Below are positions 24,904-34,148 of a stretch of DNA of 64,000 bases, piece by piece (position 1 is the first letter of the stretch; every line of letters starts with the position of its first letter). The stretch is from Faucicola osloensis_C (GTDB taxonomy: Bacteria; Pseudomonadota; Gammaproteobacteria; Pseudomonadales; Moraxellaceae). A program made the position numbers and the translations under genes. The DNA is taken from assembly GCA_019353055.1 (NCBI GenBank), contig JABAHL010000005.1, positions 62,001 to 126,000 of the forward strand, in the 5' to 3' direction. The notes below the pieces were generated by a model. It was not told where the DNA came from, searched no databases, and worked only from the letters and a program-made list of their open reading frames with translations.

Positions 24904-27900
24904 TCACAAATTCGGATTTAGCCATTTTTCTGCGGTAGCTTTATCCCAACCCTTACGTCTAGCATAATCTTCAAGCTGGTCTTGGCTGATTTTACCCACA
25001 TTAAAATAATCACTCTCTGGGTGGCTATAATAAAACCCACTCACACTAGACGCAGGGTACATGGCATAGCTTTCCGTCAAATAGGTGCCGATGGCGTTGG
25101 TGGTATCAAGCCAGTCAAACAGCTTGCCTTTTTCGGTATGGTCAGGGCAGGCAGGATAACCCGGCGCAGGGCGAATACCGGCATATTTTTCTTTGATGAG
25201 TTCATCGTTGGTTAGGCTTTCATTCGCTTGATAGCCCCAATATTGTTTACGAATCAACTCATGCAAATGCTCGGCAAATGCCTCAGCAAAGCGGTCACAA
25301 AGCGCCTGTACCATGATGGCGCTATAATCATCGCCTTTGGCTTTATAGTCATTGGCAAGTGCTTCTGCGCCAAACAATGACACGGTAAAACCACCGAGAT
25401 AATCGGTTTTTTCAGGACTGATAAAATCCGCTAGGCTGTAATTAGGTTTACCACTGGCTTTATCAGATTGCTGGCGTAAATGCTCAAAGGTATGCATGAC
25501 ATGGCCTTGCTCATCGAGTACCTGCACCGTGTCTGAGCTTGGGCGTTGGGCAGGGCTTAGTTTAAACACCGCTTTAGCTGTGACCAATTTTTCCTTGATT
25601 AATTTGTCAATCATGGCTTGGGCATTGGCAAATAAGTCTTTGGCTTCCTCCCCGACGATGTTATCGTCAAAGATTTTGGGATATTTGCCGACCAATCCCC
25701 AAGAGATAAAGAAAGGTGTCCAGTCGATATAGGGCAATAAATTTTGTAACGGATAATCGTCCAAAATGACTTGCCCTAATTGGTTGGGCTTAGGCGGCGT
25801 GTAGTTTGCCCAGTCGTATTGGAAGCCTTGTTCAATCGATTCGGCATACGACAGCTTTGCCGCTTTGGGTTGGCGATTGGCAAGGCGTTCACGGACTTCG
25901 CCATACTCTTGACGCAGCGCACTGATAAAATCGACGCGTTTTTCTTTGGATAGTAAGGTCGTCGCTACGCCCACTGCGCGGCTGGCATCGGCAACATAGA
26001 CAACCGCATCGTTTTGATAGTTGGGCTCGATTTTTACCGCGGTATGGGCTTTTGAAGTCGTCGCACCGCCAATCAGTAGGGGCAGATTAAAGCCTTGCTC
26101 CTGCATTTGTTTGGCGACATACACCATTTCATCAAGGCTTGGGGTAATCAAGCCTGACAAGCCGATGATATCGACGTTTTCATCTTTGGCGACTTGTAGG
26201 ATTTTTTCACAAGGCACCATCACGCCTAAGTCGATGATGTCATAGCCATTACAGCCGAGCACCACACCGACGATGTTTTTGCCGATGTCATGCACATCGC
26301 CTTTCACCGTTGCCATGAGCACTTTGCCTTTGGTTTCACCTGCAATTTTTTCTTTTTCGATATACGGATTAAGCCATGCCACCGCTTGCTTCATCACACG
26401 GGCTGATTTTACCACTTGCGGTAGGAACATTTTGCCTGCCCCAAACAAGTCACCGACCACATTCATACCGTCCATCAAAGGTCCTTCGATGACGTCTAAG
26501 GGACGGGGAAATTTTAGCCGTGCTTCTTCGGTGTCTTCATTGATATAGGTGGTTACCCCTTTGACTAACGCATGTTCAATGCGTTTTTCTACGGGCAATT
26601 CACGCCATGACAAATCGACGGTGCTGTCTTTTTTCTTACCGCTTAAATAGTTTTCTGCCACTTGCATCAAATGGTCGGTGGCGTCTTGACCGGACTCGCC
26701 TTGGTTACGGTTCAAAATCACGTCTTCAATGGCGTTTCTAGCGTCTGGCTCGATATCGTCATACAGCTCTAGCATGGCTGGGTTGACAATCCCCATGGTC
26801 ATGCCGTTTTTGATAGCATGGTACAAGAACACGGCGTGAATGGCTTCACGAATGGGATTGCCGCGAAATGAGAACGACACATTCGACACACCGCCTGAGA
26901 CCATGGCGTTGGGCAAATTATCGGTAATCCATCGGGTGGCATTGATAAAGTCTAAGCCGTAGTTGTTATGCTCTTCAATCCCCGTGGCGACGGCAAAAAT
27001 ATTGGGGTCAAAGATGATGTCTTCACTCGGAAAACCGATTTCATCAACCAAAATATCGTATGAGCGTTTGCAGATTTCGATTTTACGCTCAAAGCTGTCC
27101 GCCTGTCCGTCTTCATCAAACGCCATGACGATAATCGCTGCCCCATAACGCTGACATAGCTTGGCTTTTTGCACAAACTCTGTCTTGCCTTCTTTTAACG
27201 AGATCGAATTGACCACAGATTTGCCTTGTGTGCATTTAAGACCGGCTTCGATGATGTCCCATTTTGACGAGTCAATCATCAGCGGTACACGGCTGATATC
27301 TGGCTCACTGGCAACCAAATTAACAAAGTGAATCATCGCCGCCTTGCTATCTAGCATGGCTTCATCCATGTTGATATCCACGATTTGGGCGCCGCCTTCG
27401 ACTTGGTCACGAGCCACGTCCAACGCTTCGGTGTATTGTTCGTTTTTGATGAGACGCAAAAATTTCTTTGAGCCTGTGACATTGGTACGTTCACCGACAT
27501 TGACAAACAGGCTGTCACGGGTGATGTTAAATGCTTCGAGTCCCGACAATCGGCAAGCTGGCTTGTAGTCTGGCAGTTGGCGTGGGGCAAAGGGTGACGT
27601 CATCTCGACAATTTTGGCGATATGCTTGGGGGTGGTACCACAGCAGCCACCCACGATATTGACCAAGCCAGACTTGGCATAGTCGGCAACCATGGTGGCA
27701 GTTTGCTCAGGCGTTTCGTCATATTCGCCAAACTCGTTGGGCAAGCCTGCATTGGGGTGAGCGGAGACAAAAGTTTCGCACACATCCGACAAGGTTTTGA
27801 TATGTGGTTTTAACGCATCTGCACCTAGCGCACAGTTAAACCCAATCGAAATCGGCTTGGCGTGGCGGATTGAATTATAAAACGCTTCGGCAGTTTGCCC

Positions 27901-28671
27901 CGACAGTGTACGTCCCGACGCATCGGTAATGGTGCCCGAAATCATAATCGGCAATTCAAACCCAATGGTCTCGAACACGCCCGTCACCGCAAAAATCGCT
28001 GCTTTGGCATTTAGAGTATCAAACACGGTTTCTATCAAAATGATATCGGCACCGCCTTCAATCAAAGCATAAGTCGCCTCAGTGTAGTTATCAACCAGTT
28101 CATCAAAGGTGACGTTACGAAACGCTGGGTCATTGACATCGGGTGAAATCGAGCAAGTGCGAGAGGTGGGACCAATCACGCCTGCCACAAACCGAGGTTT
28201 GTCTGGGTTTGTCGCAGTGACTTCATCACACACTTGGCGGGCAAGGGCAGCGGCAGATTTGTTAATCTCATAAGCGAGATTTTCCATGCCGTAGTCTGCC
28301 ATCGAAATTTGCGTGCCATTAAAACTGTTGGTTTCAATGATATCTGCGCCTGCCTCAAGATACGAGCGGTGAATATCACGGATAATATGCGGCTGGGTCA
28401 GTACCAATAAATCATTGTTGCCTTTGACGTCACGTCCAAAATTGGCAAATCGCTCACCACGGTAGTCTGCCTCGATAAGTTTATAGTTTTGGATTTCTGT
28501 CCCCATCGCCCCGTCAAGAAACAAAATCCGCTGCTTTAACAGCTCAGCTAAACGGGCTTTATTGGTCGCTTGACGGTCTTGATACGGAAAATTGGCAGGG
28601 GGCGTTAATTTAAAATTGGTGGGGTCGTGGGGTTTGTGACTGGTAGGGGCGTTACTGGTGCTGATACTCAT
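24904..28671 (-). CDS. metH: Cobalamin-dependent methionine synthase
   Basis: Transfers a methyl group from methyltetrahydrofolate to homocysteine via B12. The 1255-residue length fits the four-module enzyme. The homocysteine domain (about 45-370) has LDGAMGTEIQ and the zinc ligands in FNCALGADA and VGGCCGTTP. The pterin domain (about 390-660) starts NVGERTNVTGS. The B12 domain has DVHDIGKNIVGVV (lower axial His, D-x-H-x-x-G) near residue 795. The C-terminal activation domain (about 960-1255) has RPAPGYPACPDHTEKG. A plausible -10 lies at 28722-28727. No B12 riboswitch is seen upstream, so the enzyme may be regulated by a protein activator. Confidence 0.97.
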   Translation of the reverse strand: MSISTSNAPTSHKPHDPTNFKLTPPANFPYQDRQATNKARLAELLKQRILFLDGAMGTEIQNYKLIEADYRGERFANFGRDVKGNNDLLVLTQPHIIRDIHRSYLEAGADIIETNSFNGTQISMADYGMENLAYEINKSAAALARQVCDEVTATNPDKPRFVAGVIGPTSRTCSISPDVNDPAFRNVTFDELVDNYTEATYALIEGGADIILIETVFDTLNAKAAIFAVTGVFETIGFELPIMISGTITDASGRTLSGQTAEAFYNSIRHAKPISIGFNCALGADALKPHIKTLSDVCETFVSAHPNAGLPNEFGEYDETPEQTATMVADYAKSGLVNIVGGCCGTTPKHIAKIVEMTSPFAPRQLPDYKPACRLSGLEAFNITRDSLFVNVGERTNVTGSKKFLRLIKNEQYTEALDVARDQVEGGAQIVDINMDEAMLDSKAAMIHFVNLVASEPDISRVPLMIDSSKWDIIEAGLKCTQGKSVVNSISLKEGKTEFVQKAKLCQRYGAAIIVMAFDEDGQADSFERKIEICKRSYDILVDEIGFPSEDIIFDPNIFAVATGIEEHNNYGLDFINATRWITDNLPNAMVSGGVSNVSFSFRGNPIREAIHAVFLYHAIKNGMTMGIVNPAMLELYDDIEPDARNAIEDVILNRNQGESGQDATDHLMQVAENYLSGKKKDSTVDLSWRELPVEKRIEHALVKGVTTYINEDTEEARLKFPRPLDVIEGPLMDGMNVVGDLFGAGKMFLPQVVKSARVMKQAVAWLNPYIEKEKIAGETKGKVLMATVKGDVHDIGKNIVGVVLGCNGYDIIDLGVMVPCEKILQVAKDENVDIIGLSGLITPSLDEMVYVAKQMQEQGFNLPLLIGGATTSKAHTAVKIEPNYQNDAVVYVADASRAVGVATTLLSKEKRVDFISALRQEYGEVRERLANRQPKAAKLSYAESIEQGFQYDWANYTPPKPNQLGQVILDDYPLQNLLPYIDWTPFFISWGLVGKYPKIFDDNIVGEEAKDLFANAQAMIDKLIKEKLVTAKAVFKLSPAQRPSSDTVQVLDEQGHVMHTFEHLRQQSDKASGKPNYSLADFISPEKTDYLGGFTVSLFGAEALANDYKAKGDDYSAIMVQALCDRFAEAFAEHLHELIRKQYWGYQANESLTNDELIKEKYAGIRPAPGYPACPDHTEKGKLFDWLDTTNAIGTYLTESYAMYPASSVSGFYYSHPESDYFNVGKISQDQLEDYARRKGWDKATAEKWLNPNL

Positions 28672-28721
28672 CGAAAGGTTTGTCCTGATTCAAATTGTCA
28701 TAGGTATCTGTTAATAAGTCG

Positions 28722-28727
28722 ATTATA
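28722..28727 (-). promoter_or_regulatory. Candidate -10 box of metH
   Basis: A perfect TATAAT on the minus strand, about 50 bp before the metH start. There is no good -35 at normal spacing, which would suit an activator-dependent promoter. Confidence 0.45.
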
Positions 28728-28768
28728 ACATTTTGTTGTCGCTCAATCGTTAGATTTGTGGAATAAGC

Positions 28769-28806
28769 GGCTCAAGTGAAAGTTTACAAAAAATTTAACT
28801 TGAGCC
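28769..28806. promoter_or_regulatory. Perfect 9-bp inverted repeat upstream of metH (possible operator)
   Basis: GGCTCAAGT (28769-28777) and ACTTGAGCC (28798-28806) enclose 20 bp that contain an inner imperfect palindrome GTGAAAGTTTAC. It lies some 40-80 bp upstream of the candidate -10, where an activator such as MetR would bind. No T run follows, so it is not a standard terminator. Confidence 0.45.
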
Positions 28807-28848
28807 AGACGGCCTATTGTGGAAGGATAAAGCAAACCCAAATTTAGT

Positions 28849-28971
28849 TATAGTCAATCCTAAATTATAGTAAGCACCGTTTGCCCTGAGCTTGTCTAAG
28901 GGTAACGGTCGTTATGGTTCGACAGGCCTACCACGAACGACCCTGTTCGATATAATTCAGTTTTCACTATA
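28849..28971. mobile_element. MITE-like element, 123 bp
   Basis: The ends (28849-28870, and 28950-28971 on the other strand) match at 17 of 22 positions, both beginning TATAGT and ending near AATTATA. The outer TA pairs could be a TA target duplication, as used by IS630/Tc1-type transposases. The interior holds the palindromic-looking GTTCGACAGGCCTACC segment, reminiscent of dispersed intergenic repeats. No open frame. It fills the middle of the 509-bp gap between metH and the 1593-residue surface-protein gene. Confidence 0.55.
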
Positions 28972-29120
28972 TTTATTAAACAAAATAAATAGATTAATAA
29001 AGCATAAATCAAGCGTGGGCTAGTCACCAGTCAAACACTCATTGATACTGGTAGATGCAGCAATCAATAATCAATAAGTGAACTAGTCCTAAAAATACTA
29101 AAACCAACGCTAGGGCAAAT

Positions 29121-29155
29121 ATAAAACGGACAACGTATCATCGCTGTCCGCTTTG
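29121..29155 (-). terminator. Intrinsic terminator of the 1593-residue surface-protein gene
   Basis: CGGACA (29127-29132) pairs with TGTCCG (29145-29150). On the minus strand the stem is followed by TTTTATATTT. Confidence 0.8.
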
Positions 29156-29180
29156 TGTTGGGAACTTTTTACCTTAACAA

Positions 29181-32100
29181 TTATTTGATGGCAATTTGTT
29201 CGTCAGTCGCATCAAGCTGATTGGTGATTGGACGTTTTTTATTGAATAAATTTTCATCAAACTTAAAGCGTAGGCGTAAATAAGGCCCTTGAGTAGTGGT
29301 GTCGCTATCAACCAAGTCTTTGTCTGAATAGCCAGAGAAATTATAGCCAGCTGATAACCACAGGTTTTGCGCTAATAGATAACCCACTTCACCGCCTAAT
29401 AGCCAGCGTTTACCATCGCTATTATTACCCCATAATACGCCTGCGCTCACGCTTGCATCCCAACGATGGTTTATATCATAACTGGCTCTACCACTTAATA
29501 ACTGAACAATGCCGCTAGATTCAAGCTCGTTAAAATCGACATTGAGTTTTTTGATGGCGTATTGACCAGAAAAATGCCAGTCTTGAGCAGGGTGATAGTT
29601 GGCTACTGTCGAGACGATATAAGCTTCACGTTTGACAGGGCTGTCTACTTCAGTTTCATCGTTTTCATACCGATACTCAAACTTGCCTAACGCATCAAAG
29701 CGATTTTGATCGGCATCACGGTAGGCAGCACCAAGTTGAAAACGATCTAAAGTACGATCGCCCGTGTCTTTGGTGTTGCTACTAACCTGGCTAAATATAT
29801 TTTTGGTGAGCAAAGTCACATCATCATTAACCTTGTAGGCAAAGCCAAACGCGCTAAGGGTATTATCTGACTGTGTTGCCCATCGTTTTTCTAAGCGTGC
29901 AGTCGCCTTCCAGTTTGGATTGGCAAGATATTCAAAGCCTAAAGAAGCAGCCGTAGCATCTTGTGAGGTATTGTCGTTACCTTCTAGGACCTGCACTTTT
30001 TCTAAGCTGGTATTAACAAAAACCCCTTTGTTGATTTCCCAACGATTGCGTAAACCCAATGCCGCTTCAGCTTCACGCGCAGAAATACCATCACGTACCC
30101 GATATTCACTAAAGACGCTTGCATCTTTGCCATACTTGCTATCGATACCCACTACCGTACTATTACGCTGCTGGGTGTTATTAAGCTCATAATTGCCGCC
30201 TAAACTTGAGATAAGCTCATGTCGTGCGTAAAGTCTTGCTTTATCATTAAGTTGGTAGTTACCACCCAATGCCAAAACTTTGCGGTCGCTCTCTTTGATA
30301 TCTTGCTCATATTCTACAAAGGCATTGGATCCTTTAGGTAACTGGGCGGTAACTTTAGCGCGAGCAGTGGTGCCACTATAAGGTGTGGCTGAAGCACTGG
30401 TTACACTGGCTGGTTGGTCGGTTTCACGGTAATAGCGCATTCCCAGCTCGAGGGCTATGATACGGTTCAGTGCGCGTTCAATACTTGCTGATACACCATC
30501 ACGCACGCCACCATTGTTAGTATCCTCAGTGCGGATCGCTTGAGCCTTAATAAAGCCTAGCTTATCAACGCGACTTTGCAGTTTTAATCCACTTTCTTTG
30601 CGACCCGCAGTAATCACTGCATTGGTGTTGTAAAAACCTGTATCTGCTTGCTGGTGGTAGGCACGTAACTGGGTATTTTTGATGCTATGCTCAAGCTCTA
30701 AGCGATATGCAGCGCCAGAGGTTTCACCCGATGCACTGGCGGTGGTATCATCTTCTAGGTTGGTAGTGCGATCGCTATGCGCGGCTTCAGCCACAAATTT
30801 CGAGGTTGGCGATAGTTTGACCACGATATTGGCGCTAGCCAATGCTGTCTTGTTTAATGGGTCATTACTATTTACGTAGGTACCGCCCACTTTAACTTTG
30901 TCATTGAATTTATGACTGCCGGCAATGCCCGCTACTGTGTATTCTTCACCGCCCTGTTCGGTCTCTGTAGTCACACGCAGATACACAGGATTAAGGTTAC
31001 TATCGACACTTGGGATTGCAGTTTTTAAGAAGATACTGTTACTATCAGTATCAACCTCATAGTCACTAAAACGGGAAAGAAGTGTGCGCGAGATAATCAA
31101 CCCTGGGTTATTACGATCACGGACGATAACTTCAACTTTCTCACTGTTACGTAGCACGCTATCGGTATCAACTTTGCCTAAGCTATAAGGCCCTGTGATC
31201 CCCAAGCCACGCTGTTCATTGGTTACTTGCGTGGCAGTGGTCTTGGCGGCAAATGCTGTGACTTTATTTTGGTCATTTTCAACATTGACACTCAGACCTG
31301 TTAGCGAGCGATTGTATTGACCCAGTGAGATCCCTTCATCTTGCTCAATGCGTGTGGCGTAATCGCCGTATAGGACATACGAACGACCTTTATCTACGCG
31401 TACATAAAGTTTACTGGTAGATTGAGCATCAAAACCTTTAGCTGCTGCATCGCCGTACACTGGGTAGTATTCATCTGGACGGATATCACGAAATAGTCGT
31501 TGACCTTTGCTTTTATCTGAGTCATAGCTTAAGGTTAATAGATACTTCCCCTTGACCTTGCCTTTTAAAAACAAGGCCACGCGTCCATGGGCACTTTGCT
31601 TATGATTATCAGCATCTGCAATTTCATATAACTCTTCTTCGAACCCGTCACGGCTATCAACTTGGCTTAAGTTTTTTGGATCAAAGGTTTTGAAATTAAT
31701 GCGACCTTCGACAATACCGGCAACGAGTAAAGGACGTAAGTCAGGTAAGAATCTCACGCGCTGATTGGCATGATAACTACCGCTCTCAACCTTTAATACC
31801 CCTTCACCTGGTTGACTTGGGCTTTGAATCGGTACCAACAAGCTACCGCCTTCAATAAAGGTTTGAATGCCCGTTTGGTCAGGGTTGACATCTTTAATTT
31901 GGATAGTGCCAATAGTGCTGTTAAGCGTGACCGGGGTACGGCTAGAGACGGGTGTGCCAAACTGATCAACCACCTTAACCACCGCTTGATAGACATCGCT
32001 ACCATTGGCAGCTACATCCTGTTCGGGGGAATCAATACTGATTTTACTTAAATTATCGGGCGCAATGACAGTGATGGCACGGGTAGCGCGGATATTGCCC

Positions 32101-33962
32101 ATCATATCAAGCTGACGGACTTCAATTTGATTTTTACCAATCGCTAACGGCACGCCGATATAGTCAAAACCTGCAACTTGAGAGTCGGCTAATACGGCTT
32201 TTTTACCAATACGACTCTCTGGGACTTGCTGACCGTTGACCCATAACTGCAACTGCGCACCTGCCATTCCTTTGATTTGAATGGTGGCTTGGTTGATTGG
32301 TAGAATTTGACCATCAGTTAAATTTAAAATTTGCAGCGAGTTATTGGTGGCTTCTTCTAGCGTCTGTTCAAGGTTCAAGGTTTTGATTGCAGCAACGGGT
32401 TCAATGCTGATACGGCTTAACTGATTTTGTGCTGTTTTAGTAAGTTCAACATTACAATTACTGCTAACACCTTCAGCAGTAATACAGCCACTGGCTGGTT
32501 GTCCACGTACATTACTAACAGCGTAGGTGAGGGGATCAGTTGTTAAGTTAGCACGGATTACTTGCTCAAGATTGATGTTATGTTGTTCGATTTTTTTCTT
32601 GCGTTCAGCAACTTGCTCAAGTAGAGATTGGTTGCAGGATTCGCTGTTATTGTCATCTGTATCGACAATGGCAAAATCTGCGCGATGCAGTTCGCCACGG
32701 CGTAAGTCCACAAAGCGGCTGCCTGCATCACCGGCTTGACGATTACTGATAAGGCGCAGTTTACTTTGAGCGGGAAGGGTAGTACGGTCAAGTTTTAATA
32801 CATGTGTCTTGGCACTAATACCATAAAAATCATATTTACCTTCACGATCGGTGACGATAAAACTGCCGTCTTCCAAATATAAGCGTACACCTGGTACACC
32901 TTGCTCACCATTATCTTGGACACCGTTTTTGTTGCAGTCGACGAACACTTTACCAATGATGAAACCGTCTTGAATTAATGCACCGGGACGCACGTCAATT
33001 TTGGCTGATGCCTCATTAGATGTTTGCCCCCCTTCATCTTTTGCCTGTACACGGTTGATACCATCGCCATTTAAGGCATTGGGTCCAATCTGTACTCGAT
33101 ATTGGACCTTAATTTCAGTATTAGGCTTTAAGCTACCCACACCTAGTTTAAGGTAAGGTCCTTTACCGCCAGCTGGGTCTGCCACTTTGATACCGTTAAC
33201 ACGCATACTACCAACTGTGTAGATAAATCCACGAGGTAGTGTATCTGTCATCGATACATTATCAGCATTATTATTGCTACGATTGGCTACGGTAATCGTA
33301 TAATCTGCAAAATCGCCAATTTCTGCACTACTGACACTGGCTGATTTTTTGACAAATAACACACTTTTTTTAGGAATAACCACTCGAACGAGATTGGTCG
33401 CTTGAGCGTTAATAGATGAATCAGGTGATTCAATAATATATGCACTAATAGGTAAGTTTAGTTGCTGGTTATCTGTTAAATCTAAGGCTGTTGTAGCAAC
33501 TACCCAGATTCCTACCTTTTGTCCAGGTTGCAATAAAATAGCTTGGTCAACAATTTGATCGTTATTATCAAATTCGCCATTTTGATTGGTATCAAGATAA
33601 ACCTTGACGTTGTTTAAACCATTTATTTCTGAGGGGTTTATCTTAATATGTACGGGTGCATTACTGCTATTGGTTAACTCATTTGACCACACCACCTGTT
33701 TACCTATTTCCACAGTTTGCAGTGGGGCAGAGGTTAAGTTAACGGCATATAACGCAGCGATATTGACATTCACTGTATTAGACTGTACGGATTGTGGGTT
33801 ATGGTCAAAATTATTATAAGTAGCAAAAGCAGTGTTATCAATTTTAACACTTGCTTGAGGCGCAGCAGCATAGCCATACTTAGTAGCCAAAATAGAGGCA
33901 GTTAGTGTAGACAACAAAAAAGTTGTTTTGATACAACGGTTCTGTAGAGATGAACTGACCAA
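29181..33962 (-). CDS. Large outer-membrane protein: DUF11, SdrD-B-like and Ig-like modules plus C-terminal beta-barrel
   Basis: A 1593-residue exported protein. The signal peptide spans about residues 1-35 (ending GYAAAPQ). A first beta-sandwich (about 40-190) carries YLDTNQNGEFDNND, an Asp-rich calcium-type loop. A DUF11 domain follows at about 195-325 (SDTLP-type motif TDTLPRGFIYTVGS). An SdrD-B-like domain with FVDCNKNGVQDNGEQG and GKYDFYGI is at about 335-400. Ig/Big-like domains follow to ~750. The last ~800 residues alternate polar and hydrophobic residues with Tyr/Phe-ended strands (YLRLRFKF), as in outer-membrane barrels. I infer it anchors or exports the DUF11 proteins encoded upstream on the same strand. 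A specific biochemical function is not known to me. Confidence 0.82.
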   Translation of the reverse strand: MVSSSLQNRCIKTTFLLSTLTASILATKYGYAAAPQASVKIDNTAFATYNNFDHNPQSVQSNTVNVNIAALYAVNLTSAPLQTVEIGKQVVWSNELTNSSNAPVHIKINPSEINGLNNVKVYLDTNQNGEFDNNDQIVDQAILLQPGQKVGIWVVATTALDLTDNQQLNLPISAYIIESPDSSINAQATNLVRVVIPKKSVLFVKKSASVSSAEIGDFADYTITVANRSNNNADNVSMTDTLPRGFIYTVGSMRVNGIKVADPAGGKGPYLKLGVGSLKPNTEIKVQYRVQIGPNALNGDGINRVQAKDEGGQTSNEASAKIDVRPGALIQDGFIIGKVFVDCNKNGVQDNGEQGVPGVRLYLEDGSFIVTDREGKYDFYGISAKTHVLKLDRTTLPAQSKLRLISNRQAGDAGSRFVDLRRGELHRADFAIVDTDDNNSESCNQSLLEQVAERKKKIEQHNINLEQVIRANLTTDPLTYAVSNVRGQPASGCITAEGVSSNCNVELTKTAQNQLSRISIEPVAAIKTLNLEQTLEEATNNSLQILNLTDGQILPINQATIQIKGMAGAQLQLWVNGQQVPESRIGKKAVLADSQVAGFDYIGVPLAIGKNQIEVRQLDMMGNIRATRAITVIAPDNLSKISIDSPEQDVAANGSDVYQAVVKVVDQFGTPVSSRTPVTLNSTIGTIQIKDVNPDQTGIQTFIEGGSLLVPIQSPSQPGEGVLKVESGSYHANQRVRFLPDLRPLLVAGIVEGRINFKTFDPKNLSQVDSRDGFEEELYEIADADNHKQSAHGRVALFLKGKVKGKYLLTLSYDSDKSKGQRLFRDIRPDEYYPVYGDAAAKGFDAQSTSKLYVRVDKGRSYVLYGDYATRIEQDEGISLGQYNRSLTGLSVNVENDQNKVTAFAAKTTATQVTNEQRGLGITGPYSLGKVDTDSVLRNSEKVEVIVRDRNNPGLIISRTLLSRFSDYEVDTDSNSIFLKTAIPSVDSNLNPVYLRVTTETEQGGEEYTVAGIAGSHKFNDKVKVGGTYVNSNDPLNKTALASANIVVKLSPTSKFVAEAAHSDRTTNLEDDTTASASGETSGAAYRLELEHSIKNTQLRAYHQQADTGFYNTNAVITAGRKESGLKLQSRVDKLGFIKAQAIRTEDTNNGGVRDGVSASIERALNRIIALELGMRYYRETDQPASVTSASATPYSGTTARAKVTAQLPKGSNAFVEYEQDIKESDRKVLALGGNYQLNDKARLYARHELISSLGGNYELNNTQQRNSTVVGIDSKYGKDASVFSEYRVRDGISAREAEAALGLRNRWEINKGVFVNTSLEKVQVLEGNDNTSQDATAASLGFEYLANPNWKATARLEKRWATQSDNTLSAFGFAYKVNDDVTLLTKNIFSQVSSNTKDTGDRTLDRFQLGAAYRDADQNRFDALGKFEYRYENDETEVDSPVKREAYIVSTVANYHPAQDWHFSGQYAIKKLNVDFNELESSGIVQLLSGRASYDINHRWDASVSAGVLWGNNSDGKRWLLGGEVGYLLAQNLWLSAGYNFSGYSDKDLVDSDTTTQGPYLRLRFKFDENLFNKKRPITNQLDATDEQIAIK

Positions 33963-34075
33963 TGGATGCTACCTACTATACTAAGAAAATAAAATTACAT
34001 GTTTAATTGACTAAGAATTAATATGGGTCTTGTATGGCTAATTTAAAAAAGAATTTATAGAAAACTGGATAAAAT

Positions 34076-34104
34076 GCTATAGCCATACGACAGTAGGCTA
34101 TAGC
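34076..34104 (-). terminator. Hairpin after the 909-residue gene
   Basis: A perfect 9-bp stem, GCTATAGCC (34076-34084) with GGCTATAGC (34096-34104). On the minus strand it is followed by ATTTTATCC, a weak T tract. It may reduce read-through into the barrel-protein gene, which starts 114 bp further on. Confidence 0.55.
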
Positions 34105-34148
34105 GTTTAGATTAAGACAATAATTTAACTATTAAGACCAATCATCAA

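Noticed and set aside
28672..28850. Possible cobalamin or SAM riboswitch before metH
   Set aside because: No B12-box or SAM-riboswitch core could be recognised; only an inverted repeat and a -10 box.
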